64,000 nt of DNA, taken from contig NZ_JH636436.1 of assembly GCF_000255655.1 (NCBI RefSeq), positions 161,636-225,635 on the forward strand, written 5' to 3'. The translations under genes and the position numbers were made by a program. Below the pieces are notes generated by a model. The model ran no database searches, was not told the DNA's origin, and saw only the letters and a program-made list of their open reading frames with translations. Of the stretch, positions 7,538-16,728 are shown piece after piece (position 1 is the stretch's first letter; every line of letters starts with the position of its first letter). This DNA is from Schlesneria paludicola DSM 18645 (GTDB lineage: Bacteria > Planctomycetota > Planctomycetia > Planctomycetales > Planctomycetaceae).

Positions 7538-9604
7538 ATGACCCAGCGACATGCCGAACGCGGATTGGCGATCGCCTATGCCGTGACGATCTTTCTGAGT
7601 GCATTTCTGCTCTTTCAGGTGCAGCCGCTCATCGGGAAGTACATTCTGCCCTGGTTCGGCGGCGGACCTGCTGTCTGGACGACCTGCATGCTTGTCTTTC
7701 AGATGCTGCTGTTTGCAGGTTATGCGTATGCGCATTTAACCAGCCGTTATCTCTCGCCGCGACACCAGGGATATCTGCATATCACGCTCTTGGTCACCGC
7801 GTTGGTTTGCTTGCCGATCACGCCTGATCCGTCGTGGAAGCCGACGAATAGCGATTGGCCGGCCTTCAAGATCATGCTGCTGACGGTTTCGAGCGTCGGG
7901 CTGCCCTATTTTATTCTGTCATCGACGGGACCATTGCTGCAGGGATGGTTCAGTCGGACACATACCGGACAGTCACCGTATCGGCTGTATTCGCTTTCCA
8001 ATCTGGGCTCGCTGCTCGCGTTGTTGTCGTATCCCTTTGTCGTGGAACGCACGTTTTCGACTGCGACTCAGTCGATCCTGTGGTCGGTCCTCTTTGCAGG
8101 ATTTGCGATCCTTTGTTCGGGTAGTGCGGTTGGGATGTGGCAGCGGGCAACGGCGGAATCGCCGGAACCAGTTGCGGCGAACAAATTCGTTGAGGCACCT
8201 CGTCCGTCGTGGAGCATGCTCGGAATCTGGTTCGGTCTGGCGATGGTGCCTTCCGTGATGCTGCTGGCGACGACGAATCAGGTCTGTCTGGATGTCGCCG
8301 TGATTCCCTTTTTGTGGGTTCTGCCGCTGGCGCTGTACCTGATTTCGTTCATCCTCTGTTTCGACAGTGATCGCTGGTATGTGCGGAAGCCGTATGTCAC
8401 CGCATCGGCGGTCTTGCTGTTCGGGTCGATTTTGCTGGGCAACCTGGGTTCAAAGACACCGCTGATGTTGCAGGTGGCAATCTATTTTTCCGCGATGTTT
8501 TGCGTGTGCATGGTTTGTCATGGGGAACTCGTGGCACTCAAGCCCGCTCCGACGTCACTCACAACGTTCTTTCTGACGATCTCGGCGGGAGGAGCCGCAG
8601 GCGGCATCTTCGTCGGACTGATCGCTCCACTCATCTTCGTCTCGTACTACGAGCTGCATTTCGGCATGATCGGATTCATCCTGTTCTATCTCTGCCTGCG
8701 GATGCGCGAGGACCGGATGACGTTGCCGCTGCCGACGTGGCTTCAATCGGCACTCGTTCCCTTGGCGCTGCTTGCGTCGGTCGGAATCCTGTCGCAGTCG
8801 GGGCGTCACGCCGAAGGATCGGTGGCCGTGGCCCGCAACTTTTATGGCGTCTTGAAGGTCGAGCACCTTCCGAATTCTGAGCGTACGCTGGAGCGTGTGC
8901 GTCTGGCCCATGGGCGAATTGAACATGGCTCACAGTTCACAGCGGCCGAGAAGCGTCGCATTCCAACCGCGTATTACGCCGAATCGACCGGTGTCGGGCA
9001 GTTGATGCGGGGGCTGCGACCCGGTGAACCCAAGCATGTGGGAATTGTCGGGTTAGGGGTCGGCACGCTGGCGGCGTACGGTCAGCCTGGAGATCGTCTT
9101 CGACTGTACGAAATCAATCCCGATGTGATCACGATGGCGCGTGAGCATTTTACGTACGTCCGCGACTGCCCGGCCGAAGTAAGAATGGTCACTGGTGATG
9201 CGAGATTGGCTCTGGAGTTCGAACCGCCACAGCAGTTCGACGTGCTGGTCCTCGACGCGTTTTCAGGTGATGCGATCCCGGCGCACCTGTTGACCAAAGA
9301 GGCGATCGCGGTCTACCTGCGGCATCTGAAGCCGGACGGCGTGTTGGCCTGTCACATTTCTAATTTGCATTTTGACCTGCGGCCGCTCGTGATTGGGTTG
9401 GCTCATGAATTCGAGCTGGTAACACGGATTCGTGCCAACGACCCCAACGCGGAGATGGGATCGTTCCGGGCGGTCTGGGCGCTGATGTCGCGTCGGGCCG
9501 ATGTGCTAAATGCGAGTGTCGGTACTGGCTCAGAAGAACCGCTCGGCCGAAAGCCAATCGTCTGGACCGACGATCGCAGCAATTTGTTTGAGGTCTTGCA
9601 GTAG
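7538..9604 (+). CDS. Polytopic membrane protein fused to spermidine-synthase-like domain
   Basis: The protein is 688 aa from ATG 7538 (MTQRHAERGLAIAYAVT); the open frame extends to 7430. Roughly residues 8-430 form about ten or more hydrophobic segments, starting AIAYAVTIFLSAFLLFQVQPLIGKYILPWFGG. The C-terminal 230 residues form an aminopropyltransferase/methyltransferase-like Rossmann fold: HVGIVGLGVGTLAAYG, LYEINPDVI, VMVTGDAR-like VRMVTGDARLAL, and LVLDAFSGDAIPAHLLT, which has the conserved acidic position. Such fused MFS/spermidine synthase proteins are common, but their product is unproven. The substrate may be a polyamine or another amine at the membrane face. Its neighbour upstream is a candidate leader RNA. 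Confidence 0.85.
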   Translation: MTQRHAERGLAIAYAVTIFLSAFLLFQVQPLIGKYILPWFGGGPAVWTTCMLVFQMLLFAGYAYAHLTSRYLSPRHQGYLHITLLVTALVCLPITPDPSWKPTNSDWPAFKIMLLTVSSVGLPYFILSSTGPLLQGWFSRTHTGQSPYRLYSLSNLGSLLALLSYPFVVERTFSTATQSILWSVLFAGFAILCSGSAVGMWQRATAESPEPVAANKFVEAPRPSWSMLGIWFGLAMVPSVMLLATTNQVCLDVAVIPFLWVLPLALYLISFILCFDSDRWYVRKPYVTASAVLLFGSILLGNLGSKTPLMLQVAIYFSAMFCVCMVCHGELVALKPAPTSLTTFFLTISAGGAAGGIFVGLIAPLIFVSYYELHFGMIGFILFYLCLRMREDRMTLPLPTWLQSALVPLALLASVGILSQSGRHAEGSVAVARNFYGVLKVEHLPNSERTLERVRLAHGRIEHGSQFTAAEKRRIPTAYYAESTGVGQLMRGLRPGEPKHVGIVGLGVGTLAAYGQPGDRLRLYEINPDVITMAREHFTYVRDCPAEVRMVTGDARLALEFEPPQQFDVLVLDAFSGDAIPAHLLTKEAIAVYLRHLKPDGVLACHISNLHFDLRPLVIGLAHEFELVTRIRANDPNAEMGSFRAVWALMSRRADVLNASVGTGSEEPLGRKPIVWTDDRSNLFEVLQ

Positions 9605-9653
9605 TTGAAGGTCCTTCGGAAGTGTTTTCCCATCGTTCCCAAACTCCCGCTTT

Positions 9654-9786
9654 TCCTCGTTCCCAAGCTCCCGCTTGGGAACGCTTCCTCCACCTCGGAA
9701 ATGTGTCCGTCGGTCCGAGGCTACTTTCCTTCTCGACAGAAGATCGAATCGCAAGAGGCGTTACCAAGCAGGAGCTTGGGAACGAG
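9654..9786. mobile_element. MITE-like repeat A, copy 1
   Basis: This 133-bp element is bounded by a perfect 17-bp terminal inverted repeat, CCTCGTTCCCAAGCTCC at 9654-9670 and its complement at 9770-9786. The left end itself forms a hairpin (CCAAGC..GCTTGG type). The interior from about 9698 to 9768 is nearly the same as in the copy at 49086-49218. It encodes no protein, so it would be a non-autonomous element or a transcription-related palindrome. Confidence 0.7.
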
Positions 9787-9884
9787 GTCCGAGGTAAACG
9801 AACGAGGTAAACGAATAAGAACGTCTCTGCCTTCGCGACGATTCCCTCTGGCGAACTGGGGCGAGCCGGCAACCGTGATGTCAT

Positions 9885-12410
9885 TTATCGGGCAGTTCGC
9901 GGACCGCGATAGAAGAAACCTTTCGCGGTTTCCATTCCCAAAGCATACAGGCCGGAAATCGCGAAGACGGTGAGGATCATGGTCCAGGTGGGGGGCGTAA
10001 AGCCCAGTTCCTGATGGAGCGGCAAGTAGGGCAAGGACACGGCGACAATGGCGGCACCGCCGGTGGCAAGGGCCAGCCAGACGCTTGTCTGGCTCCGGAA
10101 AAACGGTCGTTGCGTGCGGACGATCAACAGGATCAGCAGGCCGGTCAGCAGCGATTCGATGAACCATAACGTGTGAAACAGTGTTTCATCCGCATGGAAG
10201 AGATACAGCACTGCTCCGAACGTGAGGAAATCGAATGTGGAACTCGTCAGACCAAACGTCAGCATGAATCGCGTCACGGTCGAAACGTCCCAGCGTCGCG
10301 GTCGGTCGATCAGTTCCGGATCAACGCTGTCCGTCGCGAGTGCCATGGCAGGGATATCGGCGAGCAGATTGATCAGCAGAATTTGTCCGGGCAGTAGCGG
10401 TTCAAACGGAAGGAACAACGATGCCACGGCGAGGCTGAACATGTAACCGAAGTTTCCACTGATCGCGACAAACACATATTTCAACGTATTGGCAAATGTT
10501 TTTCGACCTTCGCGAACTCCACGAATCAAGACGCTGAGATCGTGTTCCAGCAGGACCACCTGTGCTGCTTCGCGTGCGACATCCACCGCACTGGCCACAG
10601 AGATGCCGACGTCCGCCGCATGCAGTGCCGAGGCATCGTTGATGCCGTCTCCCATGAAGCCGACGACCTGTCCCGTTCGCTTGAGCGCCAGGATGATCTG
10701 TTCTTTCTGGTTCGGCTCGATTTCCGCAAACAAGTCGACGTGATTGACGCGATGGCGCAGTGCGTCATCGTTGAGCGTTCTCAATTCGCTGCCCGTCAAC
10801 ACGTCAGGATGATCGATACCCACTTGTCGACCGACCGCCGCGGCCACAACGCGGTTGTCGCCGGTGATGATTTTCAGAGAGATGCCAAGTCCGCGCAGTT
10901 GCCGAAGCGTCTCGGCAATGCCGGTTTTCGGAGGGTCGGCAAAGATCAGGAAGCCGACAAAAGTCATGTCGCGCTCATCAGACTTGGCAATCCGTTCAAC
11001 CGCCATCGATCGTGACGCCAATCCGAGCACGCGATATCCCTGATTGCTGAGATCCAGGAAATGCCGCCGAAGTGATTCGACGTGCGGTGCGAGATGCTCA
11101 ACTACCTGGTCCGGCAATGCCACGGACGTGCAGCAGGCCAGAATTTGCTCAAACATGCCCTTGGTGATCATCAAGCGTTGGCCGTTTTCGGAGACGAGCA
11201 CGCTCAACCGTTTGCGAGCGAAGTCATAGGGAATCTCGTCCACGCACTCGAATCCAGCGGTGTCGAATGTCTGGTGGTCTCGGATGGCGCGGTCGATGGG
11301 ATTGTTGAATCCGGCCTGGAACACCGAGTTGAAATAAGCGAGTCGCAAAACGCTGTCGCTGGGTTCACCATTCGCATCATGAGCGGCGTGCAGACGGACT
11401 TCACCTTCTGTCAGTGTGCCGGTTTTGTCGGAGCAAAGTACGGTCATGCTACCGAAGTTTTCGATGGCGATCAGTTGCTTCACGATCACCTTCTCGCGGG
11501 CCATGGTTTTGGCGCCCGTTGCCATGACGACACTGGTGATGGCGGGAAGAAGCTGCGGCGTCATCCCGACCGCCAACGCGAGAGAAAAGAGCAACGCATC
11601 GACCAGCGGCTGGTGTGTGGCGATCTTGACCGAGAACACCACGACGACGATGCAGAATGTGACTGTGATCAGCAAGTTTCCGAAATCGCGCAGGCCGCGT
11701 TCAAAGCCGCTTTCCGGCGGACGCTGTTGCAACCGGGCCGAGACTTTGCCGAATTCCGTGCCGGCACCGGTCTCGACGATCAGCGCGGTCCCTTTGCCGC
11801 TGATCACATGCGTACCAAGGAATACGGAGTTGATGCGATGGCTGAGCGGACAATGCGGATCGAGATCGGCGAGCGATTTTTCGGCGGGAAAGCTTTCTCC
11901 GGTCAGTGCCGCTTCGTTGACGTACAGGTCTCGTGATTCCAGCAGACGGCCATCACCGGGTATGACGTTCCCCGCGGAAAGCAGGATGACATCGCCTGGC
12001 ACCACCGCATTGACGGGTACCTGGCAGGGCTGACCGCCGCGCAGGACAGTTGCCTCGGTTTGAATAACGGCGAGCAATTTCTCGACGGCATTTGCGGCAC
12101 TCCACTCCTGAAAGAAGCTGAGCAGGGTGCTGGCGACGAGAATCACCAGAATGATGGTGGCATTTGTGTGATCCTGCAGCACATACGACAGCACGGCCGA
12201 GCCGAACAGCAAGAGAATAATTGGGCTTTTGAACTGGGCCGCCAAAATGGACCAGGGAGATGTTGGCTGACGCTTGAGATCTTTCCCTCGCATCTCGATG
12301 CGCTTCTGTTCCGCCGCGACAGTCGACAGGCCATTGGAGGACGAATTCAAATGCTGAAGAAGTTCGTCGGCGGGTGGTGACCAGAATGCCATTGCCGATT
12401 CATCGGTCAT
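9885..12410 (-). CDS. mgtA: Magnesium-translocating P-type ATPase
   Basis: The protein is 841 aa with a full P3-type ATPase layout: a cation-transporter N-terminal domain (residues 9-60), the first membrane pair, an actuator domain with LTGESFPAEK, membrane helices with LALAVGMTPQLLPAI, and the phosphorylation motif CSDKTGTLTEG (Asp near residue 330). These are followed by the nucleotide-binding region, MGDGINDASALHAADVGISV, and C-terminal helices. The TPQLLPAI and VKQLIAIENFGSM stretches are typical of MgtA/MgtB. It would import Mg2+ across the inner membrane. A PP2C phosphatase gene ends 33 bp upstream on the same strand, so the two are likely co-transcribed. No Mg2+ leader was recognised. 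Confidence 0.93.
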   Translation of the reverse strand: MTDESAMAFWSPPADELLQHLNSSSNGLSTVAAEQKRIEMRGKDLKRQPTSPWSILAAQFKSPIILLLFGSAVLSYVLQDHTNATIILVILVASTLLSFFQEWSAANAVEKLLAVIQTEATVLRGGQPCQVPVNAVVPGDVILLSAGNVIPGDGRLLESRDLYVNEAALTGESFPAEKSLADLDPHCPLSHRINSVFLGTHVISGKGTALIVETGAGTEFGKVSARLQQRPPESGFERGLRDFGNLLITVTFCIVVVVFSVKIATHQPLVDALLFSLALAVGMTPQLLPAITSVVMATGAKTMAREKVIVKQLIAIENFGSMTVLCSDKTGTLTEGEVRLHAAHDANGEPSDSVLRLAYFNSVFQAGFNNPIDRAIRDHQTFDTAGFECVDEIPYDFARKRLSVLVSENGQRLMITKGMFEQILACCTSVALPDQVVEHLAPHVESLRRHFLDLSNQGYRVLGLASRSMAVERIAKSDERDMTFVGFLIFADPPKTGIAETLRQLRGLGISLKIITGDNRVVAAAVGRQVGIDHPDVLTGSELRTLNDDALRHRVNHVDLFAEIEPNQKEQIILALKRTGQVVGFMGDGINDASALHAADVGISVASAVDVAREAAQVVLLEHDLSVLIRGVREGRKTFANTLKYVFVAISGNFGYMFSLAVASLFLPFEPLLPGQILLINLLADIPAMALATDSVDPELIDRPRRWDVSTVTRFMLTFGLTSSTFDFLTFGAVLYLFHADETLFHTLWFIESLLTGLLILLIVRTQRPFFRSQTSVWLALATGGAAIVAVSLPYLPLHQELGFTPPTWTMILTVFAISGLYALGMETAKGFFYRGPRTAR

Positions 12411-12443
12411 TTTCGTGCCATGAAAGATGAGTCAAAGTGAACT

Positions 12444-13370
12444 TTACATCGGCGTGCTGTTCGCGGGGAAACGATACCGGGCTAGGATCACCGTGACGTT
12501 GTCCTTTCCGCCCGCCTGCAGGGCTGCGTTGACGAGTGTTCGGCAAATCTTATCTGACGTGCCAGGCTGACGCAGCACTTCGGCCAAGGCCGCCTCCGAA
12601 ATCATTTCGGTCAGCCCGTCAGTGCAAAGCAACACCTGGTCGCCATCGGCCAATTGAAAGCGACCGAATTCCACGGGAACTTTTCCTTTGCCTGTCGACA
12701 GAACACCGGTCAGCGCATGTCGCATGCGGTGCTGTGCCGCGTCTTCGACGGAAATGATTCCGGCATCCACCATCGCTTGGGCCACCGTTTGATCGTGAGT
12801 CAAGCGTCGAAGTTGTCCCTCACGCATCAAATAGGCGCGCGAGTCGCCAACATGCGCCACGAGAAGCTCGGCACCCACGCTGCAGGCGAGTGTGAGCGTC
12901 GTTCCCATTCCGGTCAGGCTCGCATGCTCTTTGGCGTCGTTTGTCAGGACTTCTTGAATGGCCTGAACGCGCTGCTCGGTACGTCGGAAGATTTGATCGG
13001 CCCATTGATCGTCAAGTCGCATAATCCAGTCGGGGGTTTGCAGCACCAAATCCAGCAGCACGCGAACCGCGGTACGACTCGCAACTTCACCGGCGGCATG
13101 TCCGCCCATACCATCCGCCACGACCATGCCGTATCCCGTTTCGTGACTCGTATCGGGATACTCTCCGAGTGGCAGGTTTGTCATGAGCGTCTGCATGGCG
13201 CGATCAAAGCGTGCGACGAAGAACGTATCTTCGTTGTTGGGTCTCGTTTTGCCCGGATCAGAAAGGCCACCGAGATCCACCTCAACCAGTGACGAGATCG
13301 TCGAGGTGGCTTTCTGGTTTGAAGTGGATGCTGGAAAGACCTCGGTGTCTGTCAAGCTGACGTTGTCCAC
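12444..13370 (-). CDS. PP2C-family Ser/Thr protein phosphatase
   Basis: This is a 308-aa soluble bacterial PP2C (PPM) enzyme. It has the metal-binding motifs RPNNEDTFF (residues 42-50), VADGMGGHAAGEVA (near 88-101), GDSRAYL (near 175), the DGLTEMIS acidic site and the C-terminal GGKDNVTVILARY. It would remove phosphate from Ser/Thr residues and so oppose Hanks-type kinases such as the one at 55467. About 30 N-terminal residues precede the domain and are low in motifs. It starts at ATG 13370. It lies directly upstream of mgtA, with a 33-bp gap, an arrangement that may link phosphorylation status and Mg2+ transport, although this is inference. Confidence 0.92.
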   Translation of the reverse strand: MDNVSLTDTEVFPASTSNQKATSTISSLVEVDLGGLSDPGKTRPNNEDTFFVARFDRAMQTLMTNLPLGEYPDTSHETGYGMVVADGMGGHAAGEVASRTAVRVLLDLVLQTPDWIMRLDDQWADQIFRRTEQRVQAIQEVLTNDAKEHASLTGMGTTLTLACSVGAELLVAHVGDSRAYLMREGQLRRLTHDQTVAQAMVDAGIISVEDAAQHRMRHALTGVLSTGKGKVPVEFGRFQLADGDQVLLCTDGLTEMISEAALAEVLRQPGTSDKICRTLVNAALQAGGKDNVTVILARYRFPANSTPM

Positions 13371-13625
13371 GGAAGTTCTCCTGCGTTTCGCGCTTTAACA
13401 ACCCTTATTCGCGTTGTGACCGGCTCGATCACATTCACGGTGAAAAGCGTACCCCGGCTGAAGCCGCCTTGCTATCGCCCGTTCGTCGAGAATCGGTTAT
13501 TTCAACAGGTGGTCAGTTCGAGACATTCGAGAGACAAGACAAATTGACGCTCGGGGCGGCCGTTTGCCAGGTATGGGACAAGTTGTCGATTCGAATTCGA
13601 CGTTTTTCATTCGGCAGGAAACCGC

Positions 13626-14579
13626 ATGAACTCGCAGAATGCCTATCGCACGGATCTGCCGACGGACGAGCTGACGGCATGCGTCTCGCAGGCGCTGGGG
13701 CGGCAGTGTACGCTGAAAAAGATCAGTGGTTATCTGAACCGCACCGAAGTCTTCAACGTCAATGACAATGATGCTGTCGTGAAAATCTATCATCATGCGC
13801 CTCTGTCGAAATTCGCGCGCGAGCGATCGGCGTATCAGTTGCTTCGCGGAACCAACCTTCCGCTTGCTCGGTTTCTGGCACAGGGATTTTTGACGGATGG
13901 AACACCCTGGATTGCCCTCAGTTCTCTTCAAGGACAGTGTCCCGACGCCAGTGCAGAATTGATGACAGCTGAGCAATCGGTCGAGTTCTTCCGGCAGTGG
14001 GGGGGCATCGCGCGGACACTGCACGGTATCGCCGACGATCCCACACAAACGATCGACGCGATTATGAGACCTGAAGCGAGCTGTTTTCCAGAATCACTCC
14101 AGCGCTATCTCGATTGTCGCGATGCCGCTTTGCAGAGACCGGGGCCGTTTCATCAGCTCATGGTCAGTGCCGCGAACACGATGGATGCTGTGGTCAAACG
14201 GATCACGGGTCCGGCTGAACCCCGTTTCGTCCACGGTGATTTTTCCTCACGAAACGCTTTGGTCGATCTGCACGGCCAGGGTGTCACTGTCAGCGGTCTC
14301 TTGGACTTCGAGAGATGCCGATTCGGTGACCCGGCACAGGACCTAGCGGACATGTGGTTCAAGGATCTGTGTGGCGACAGGCATCGTCATGCGGCATTTG
14401 TTTGTGGTTACGGTCCGTTCGAAGTCGGTTTTGATGACCGTGTGCATTGGCACCTGCTGGGACTGATGTTTGAGATCGCCTCGTGGGCACCGGAACGTGA
14501 TCCCGTCTACTTTCAGCGGGCAATGCAGATGCTGAAGGCGATTGCGATCGGTCGGCCCCTGTTTTTTGAATCGCGATGA
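13626..14579 (+). CDS. Aminoglycoside-phosphotransferase-fold kinase
   Basis: The protein is 317 aa. ATG 13626 follows AGGAAA at a suitable distance. The APH/choline kinase-like catalytic signature is FVHGDFSSRNALVD (near residue 202) with a DFxG-type LLDFERCRFGDPAQDLADMW stretch, which holds the Mg2+-binding Asp. The N-terminal lobe has DAVVKIYHHAPLSKFARERSAYQLL, with the probable ATP-binding Lys. It phosphorylates a small molecule; the family includes antibiotic, homoserine and choline kinases. Nothing in the neighbourhood points to antibiotic resistance. It is a monocistronic gene, convergent with the YheU gene. Confidence 0.8.
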   Translation: MNSQNAYRTDLPTDELTACVSQALGRQCTLKKISGYLNRTEVFNVNDNDAVVKIYHHAPLSKFARERSAYQLLRGTNLPLARFLAQGFLTDGTPWIALSSLQGQCPDASAELMTAEQSVEFFRQWGGIARTLHGIADDPTQTIDAIMRPEASCFPESLQRYLDCRDAALQRPGPFHQLMVSAANTMDAVVKRITGPAEPRFVHGDFSSRNALVDLHGQGVTVSGLLDFERCRFGDPAQDLADMWFKDLCGDRHRHAAFVCGYGPFEVGFDDRVHWHLLGLMFEIASWAPERDPVYFQRAMQMLKAIAIGRPLFFESR

Positions 14580-14589
14580 CCACGATCAT

Positions 14590-14784
14590 TCAGTTCAAGG
14601 GCAGGATATTGCACGTATTGGACTCGTGTTCAAAGTGAAGTTCGAGTGTGCCGGCATCGAGTTGACGAAGCACGAGTGCAATCCGGGGCTCGACCAAAGA
14701 ATGGTCCGTGCCATCGCGGGTGACAAACTCTTCCACGATCGCGCGAAGGGTAGCCGGGACCAATTGTCGATGTGGAATGCGCAT
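14590..14784 (-). CDS. YheU / UPF0270 family small protein
   Basis: The protein is 64 aa, from ATG 14784 to TGA 14590. The sequence MRIPHRQLVPATLRAIVEEF, followed by VTRDGTDHSLVEPRIALV, matches the YheU family pattern (IPW..L.P.TL.nliE.FV.REGTDYG). The C-terminus CNILPLN corresponds to the family end VNIMP. YheU is a small cytoplasmic protein without an assigned function, and its length is close to the usual 70-75 aa. Longer upstream reading to 14961 has no coding character. It is convergent with the phosphotransferase gene, with 10 bp between stops. Confidence 0.8.
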   Translation of the reverse strand: MRIPHRQLVPATLRAIVEEFVTRDGTDHSLVEPRIALVLRQLDAGTLELHFEHESNTCNILPLN

Positions 14785-15110
14785 GCAACCCGTCTCTTCC
14801 CTACCTGGACAGCGTGTCTGCCCTCGTTCCAAATCACCGGAATCGTGGTCTGATTTGATACACGTGGGAAATTGTAAGCTGAAGAGCCTCAATGAAATAG
14901 GGTGTTTCGCGGTGCAGGAACTGGGTATGATGTGTATTCCATGCCGCGTAATGGCGAGCAAATGGGTATGATAGTGTGTGGTGTCTGCTGTTCTTTGAGA
15001 GCGGCAGATCCGTTTGGAAATCCGTTTTGCGTGGTCCTTTTCGTGTCGCTGTCAGGCGACGGGGGGAAGGAACTGCGACGGGGTACGTGGCCAGGATCGA
15101 GCACAACTGG

Positions 15111-15416
15111 ATGCCGACAACAAAGGAAGACGCCAAGATCAACATGATGAGTTATACGATGTTGACGGAGCGGGAAGAAAAGCATTTGACGACTCTGGAA
15201 TCGGGAGTCCTCCGTTTCGTTGTCAAAGTGTTAGCGAGTACGCAAAGGCCCATTTGGACCGGCGGTACGGCTGGCGAAGGGCGAATGATTCGACTGGTCG
15301 TTCCCGGGCAGATGCCACCGGTGATCCTCGAATTGTCGCCGAGTGAGATTCCCAGTTTAACGGAGAGCTCACTCGCCGCGATGTTGAACGCACAGATCTC
15401 ACGTCAGGTCAAATGA
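15111..15416 (+). CDS. Small hypothetical protein
   Basis: The protein is 101 aa from ATG 15111; ATG 15144 (MMSYTMLTEREEKHL) is an alternative that gives 90 aa. The sequence has plausible coding character with charged helices (LTEREEKHLTTLES) and a hydrophobic beta-rich middle (GRMIRLVVPGQMPPVILELSPSEI). No family is recognised and no signal peptide is present. It is followed directly by a hairpin (15417-15469). It stands apart from other genes on both sides. Confidence 0.45.
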   Translation: MPTTKEDAKINMMSYTMLTEREEKHLTTLESGVLRFVVKVLASTQRPIWTGGTAGEGRMIRLVVPGQMPPVILELSPSEIPSLTESSLAAMLNAQISRQVK

Positions 15417-15469
15417 CGAATGTCACTGTCAGTGACCAGTTCCTGACATCGATCGCTGACAGTCATTCG
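15417..15469 (+). terminator. Hairpin after the small ORF, terminator-like
   Basis: CGAATGtcACTGTCAG at 15417-15432 pairs with CTGACAGTCATTCG at 15456-15469, 14 pairs with a two-base bulge. No T-run follows, so it may be a processing or stabilising structure instead of an intrinsic terminator. Confidence 0.4.
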
Positions 15470-15572
15470 ATGCCTGACAGGGGTCTTGTGATGACGATTT
15501 CGACGAACCCCTTCCACAGGCAAGTTGTTCTGCGGAAGGGCCGTTCATCGGTCTATTGATCCGGGATTGGGT

Positions 15573-16511
15573 CTACTCAATCTTGCCGCTCGTGCGTCTT
15601 CGTCGACCGCTGAGCAGGTAGATCTCGGATCGGACCGCGGTCAGGGGGTCGCCCGCCGAATCAATGCCATCGACACGGGGCACAGGGTCGAAGATGACTT
15701 TCCGTTGTTCAGGGGCCAACTCGTCCACGCGGGCGGTGATGGTCACTGTTCCAAGTTTAAGTTGTTTCCGACTTTCGGGCCAAACTTTTGTTGCGTCGGT
15801 GACGTCGTCCGTCGGCTCGGCCAATTGAACCATGACATCGAATTTCACCGGGCTCTGGGCGAGTCGCTGTGAGAATTCGGCAGACAGAAAATCGGTGGGC
15901 TTCTTGGCAGCTTCTTCGGCAGTCAAGACTTCAATGGCGGCATGGGGACGTATCTGGAAACGACCAAACTGGCTTTGGCCCCCAGCATTGGTGAATTGGA
16001 ATGCCGTCATTGCGAAGTACTTCTGCGAGGCATAGCTTTTGGGAATCGGCTTGGGTGCCTCGGCGAACGCCTTTGCAGCGGGATGCGACGCGAGAAAGGC
16101 GGCGATCGGCGGCGGTTCTGGACTGCCGGGACCACTGGCAGCGACGGCTCGCAGAAATTCCAGAAACTCCTCACCCGTCCGTGCCGCGAATCCATTGTGC
16201 GAGTGTGCGACGATGTCGGTATGAACGTGATCGGCCAGATGGAATCGGATCGCCATTCCCTGGGGGCTCGATCCTTTCGCATCATTTTCGGCGATGGTGG
16301 GGACACCTGCCGACACGGAAAACCGAACTGTCACCGGAGTTGACTCTCGAACAGCGTGCGGGGCGCGTGTCAGCGTGGCCGCCTCGGGAGTGGGAGCGAA
16401 CATACCGGAGTACATCACACCATGGGCATGCGCCGGCCGAAATCCCGCGTGAACACCACCCGCAAGCGTGTCGAGCACATCGAGCAAATCCGTAGTGAGT
16501 TTGGACGGCAT
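15573..16511 (-). CDS. Catalase-related heme peroxidase (SrpA-type)
   Basis: The protein is 312 aa from ATG 16511 (MPSKLTTDLLDVLDTL). It has the distal-side motif of the catalase fold, RPAHAHGVMYSGMFAP with His near residue 27, then VRFSVSAGVPTIAENDAKGSSPQGMAIRFHL and HNGFAARTGEEFLEFL. The end SEIYLLSGRRRR contains a Tyr that would be the proximal heme ligand in this short catalase-related group. Such enzymes act as peroxidases more than as catalases. The family often carries a signal peptide; none is visible here, so it may be cytoplasmic. Upstream is GGAG at about 9 nt. Heme ligation is inferred. Confidence 0.75.
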   Translation of the reverse strand: MPSKLTTDLLDVLDTLAGGVHAGFRPAHAHGVMYSGMFAPTPEAATLTRAPHAVRESTPVTVRFSVSAGVPTIAENDAKGSSPQGMAIRFHLADHVHTDIVAHSHNGFAARTGEEFLEFLRAVAASGPGSPEPPPIAAFLASHPAAKAFAEAPKPIPKSYASQKYFAMTAFQFTNAGGQSQFGRFQIRPHAAIEVLTAEEAAKKPTDFLSAEFSQRLAQSPVKFDVMVQLAEPTDDVTDATKVWPESRKQLKLGTVTITARVDELAPEQRKVIFDPVPRVDGIDSAGDPLTAVRSEIYLLSGRRRRTSGKIE

Positions 16512-16728
16512 TAGAAGAACTCCAAAATGGGGAACAGCTTCATTCCGTTTGGACTGAGCGCGCAATAATGATGATCTTAGTCGTTCAGCGTCGTCACACC
16601 AGAAAACTTGACCGTATGGGGTGAACGCATGAGCGCCCGATTGAAACCGAGGGGGCATTCACCGGATCATCACAACGTCATGGCGTTTTTTGAATCTCAG
16701 CCGAACGAGTCCCTGGGATATCCTCGTG

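Noticed and set aside
7004-7735. Minus-strand open frame in the spacer before the membrane/spermidine-synthase gene
   Set aside because: Low coding quality, overlaps ATG 7538 and the possible RNA; no family similarity.
11082-11936. Plus-strand open frame inside the Mg2+ ATPase gene
   Set aside because: The minus frame carries the DKTGT and actuator motifs, while the plus frame looks random.
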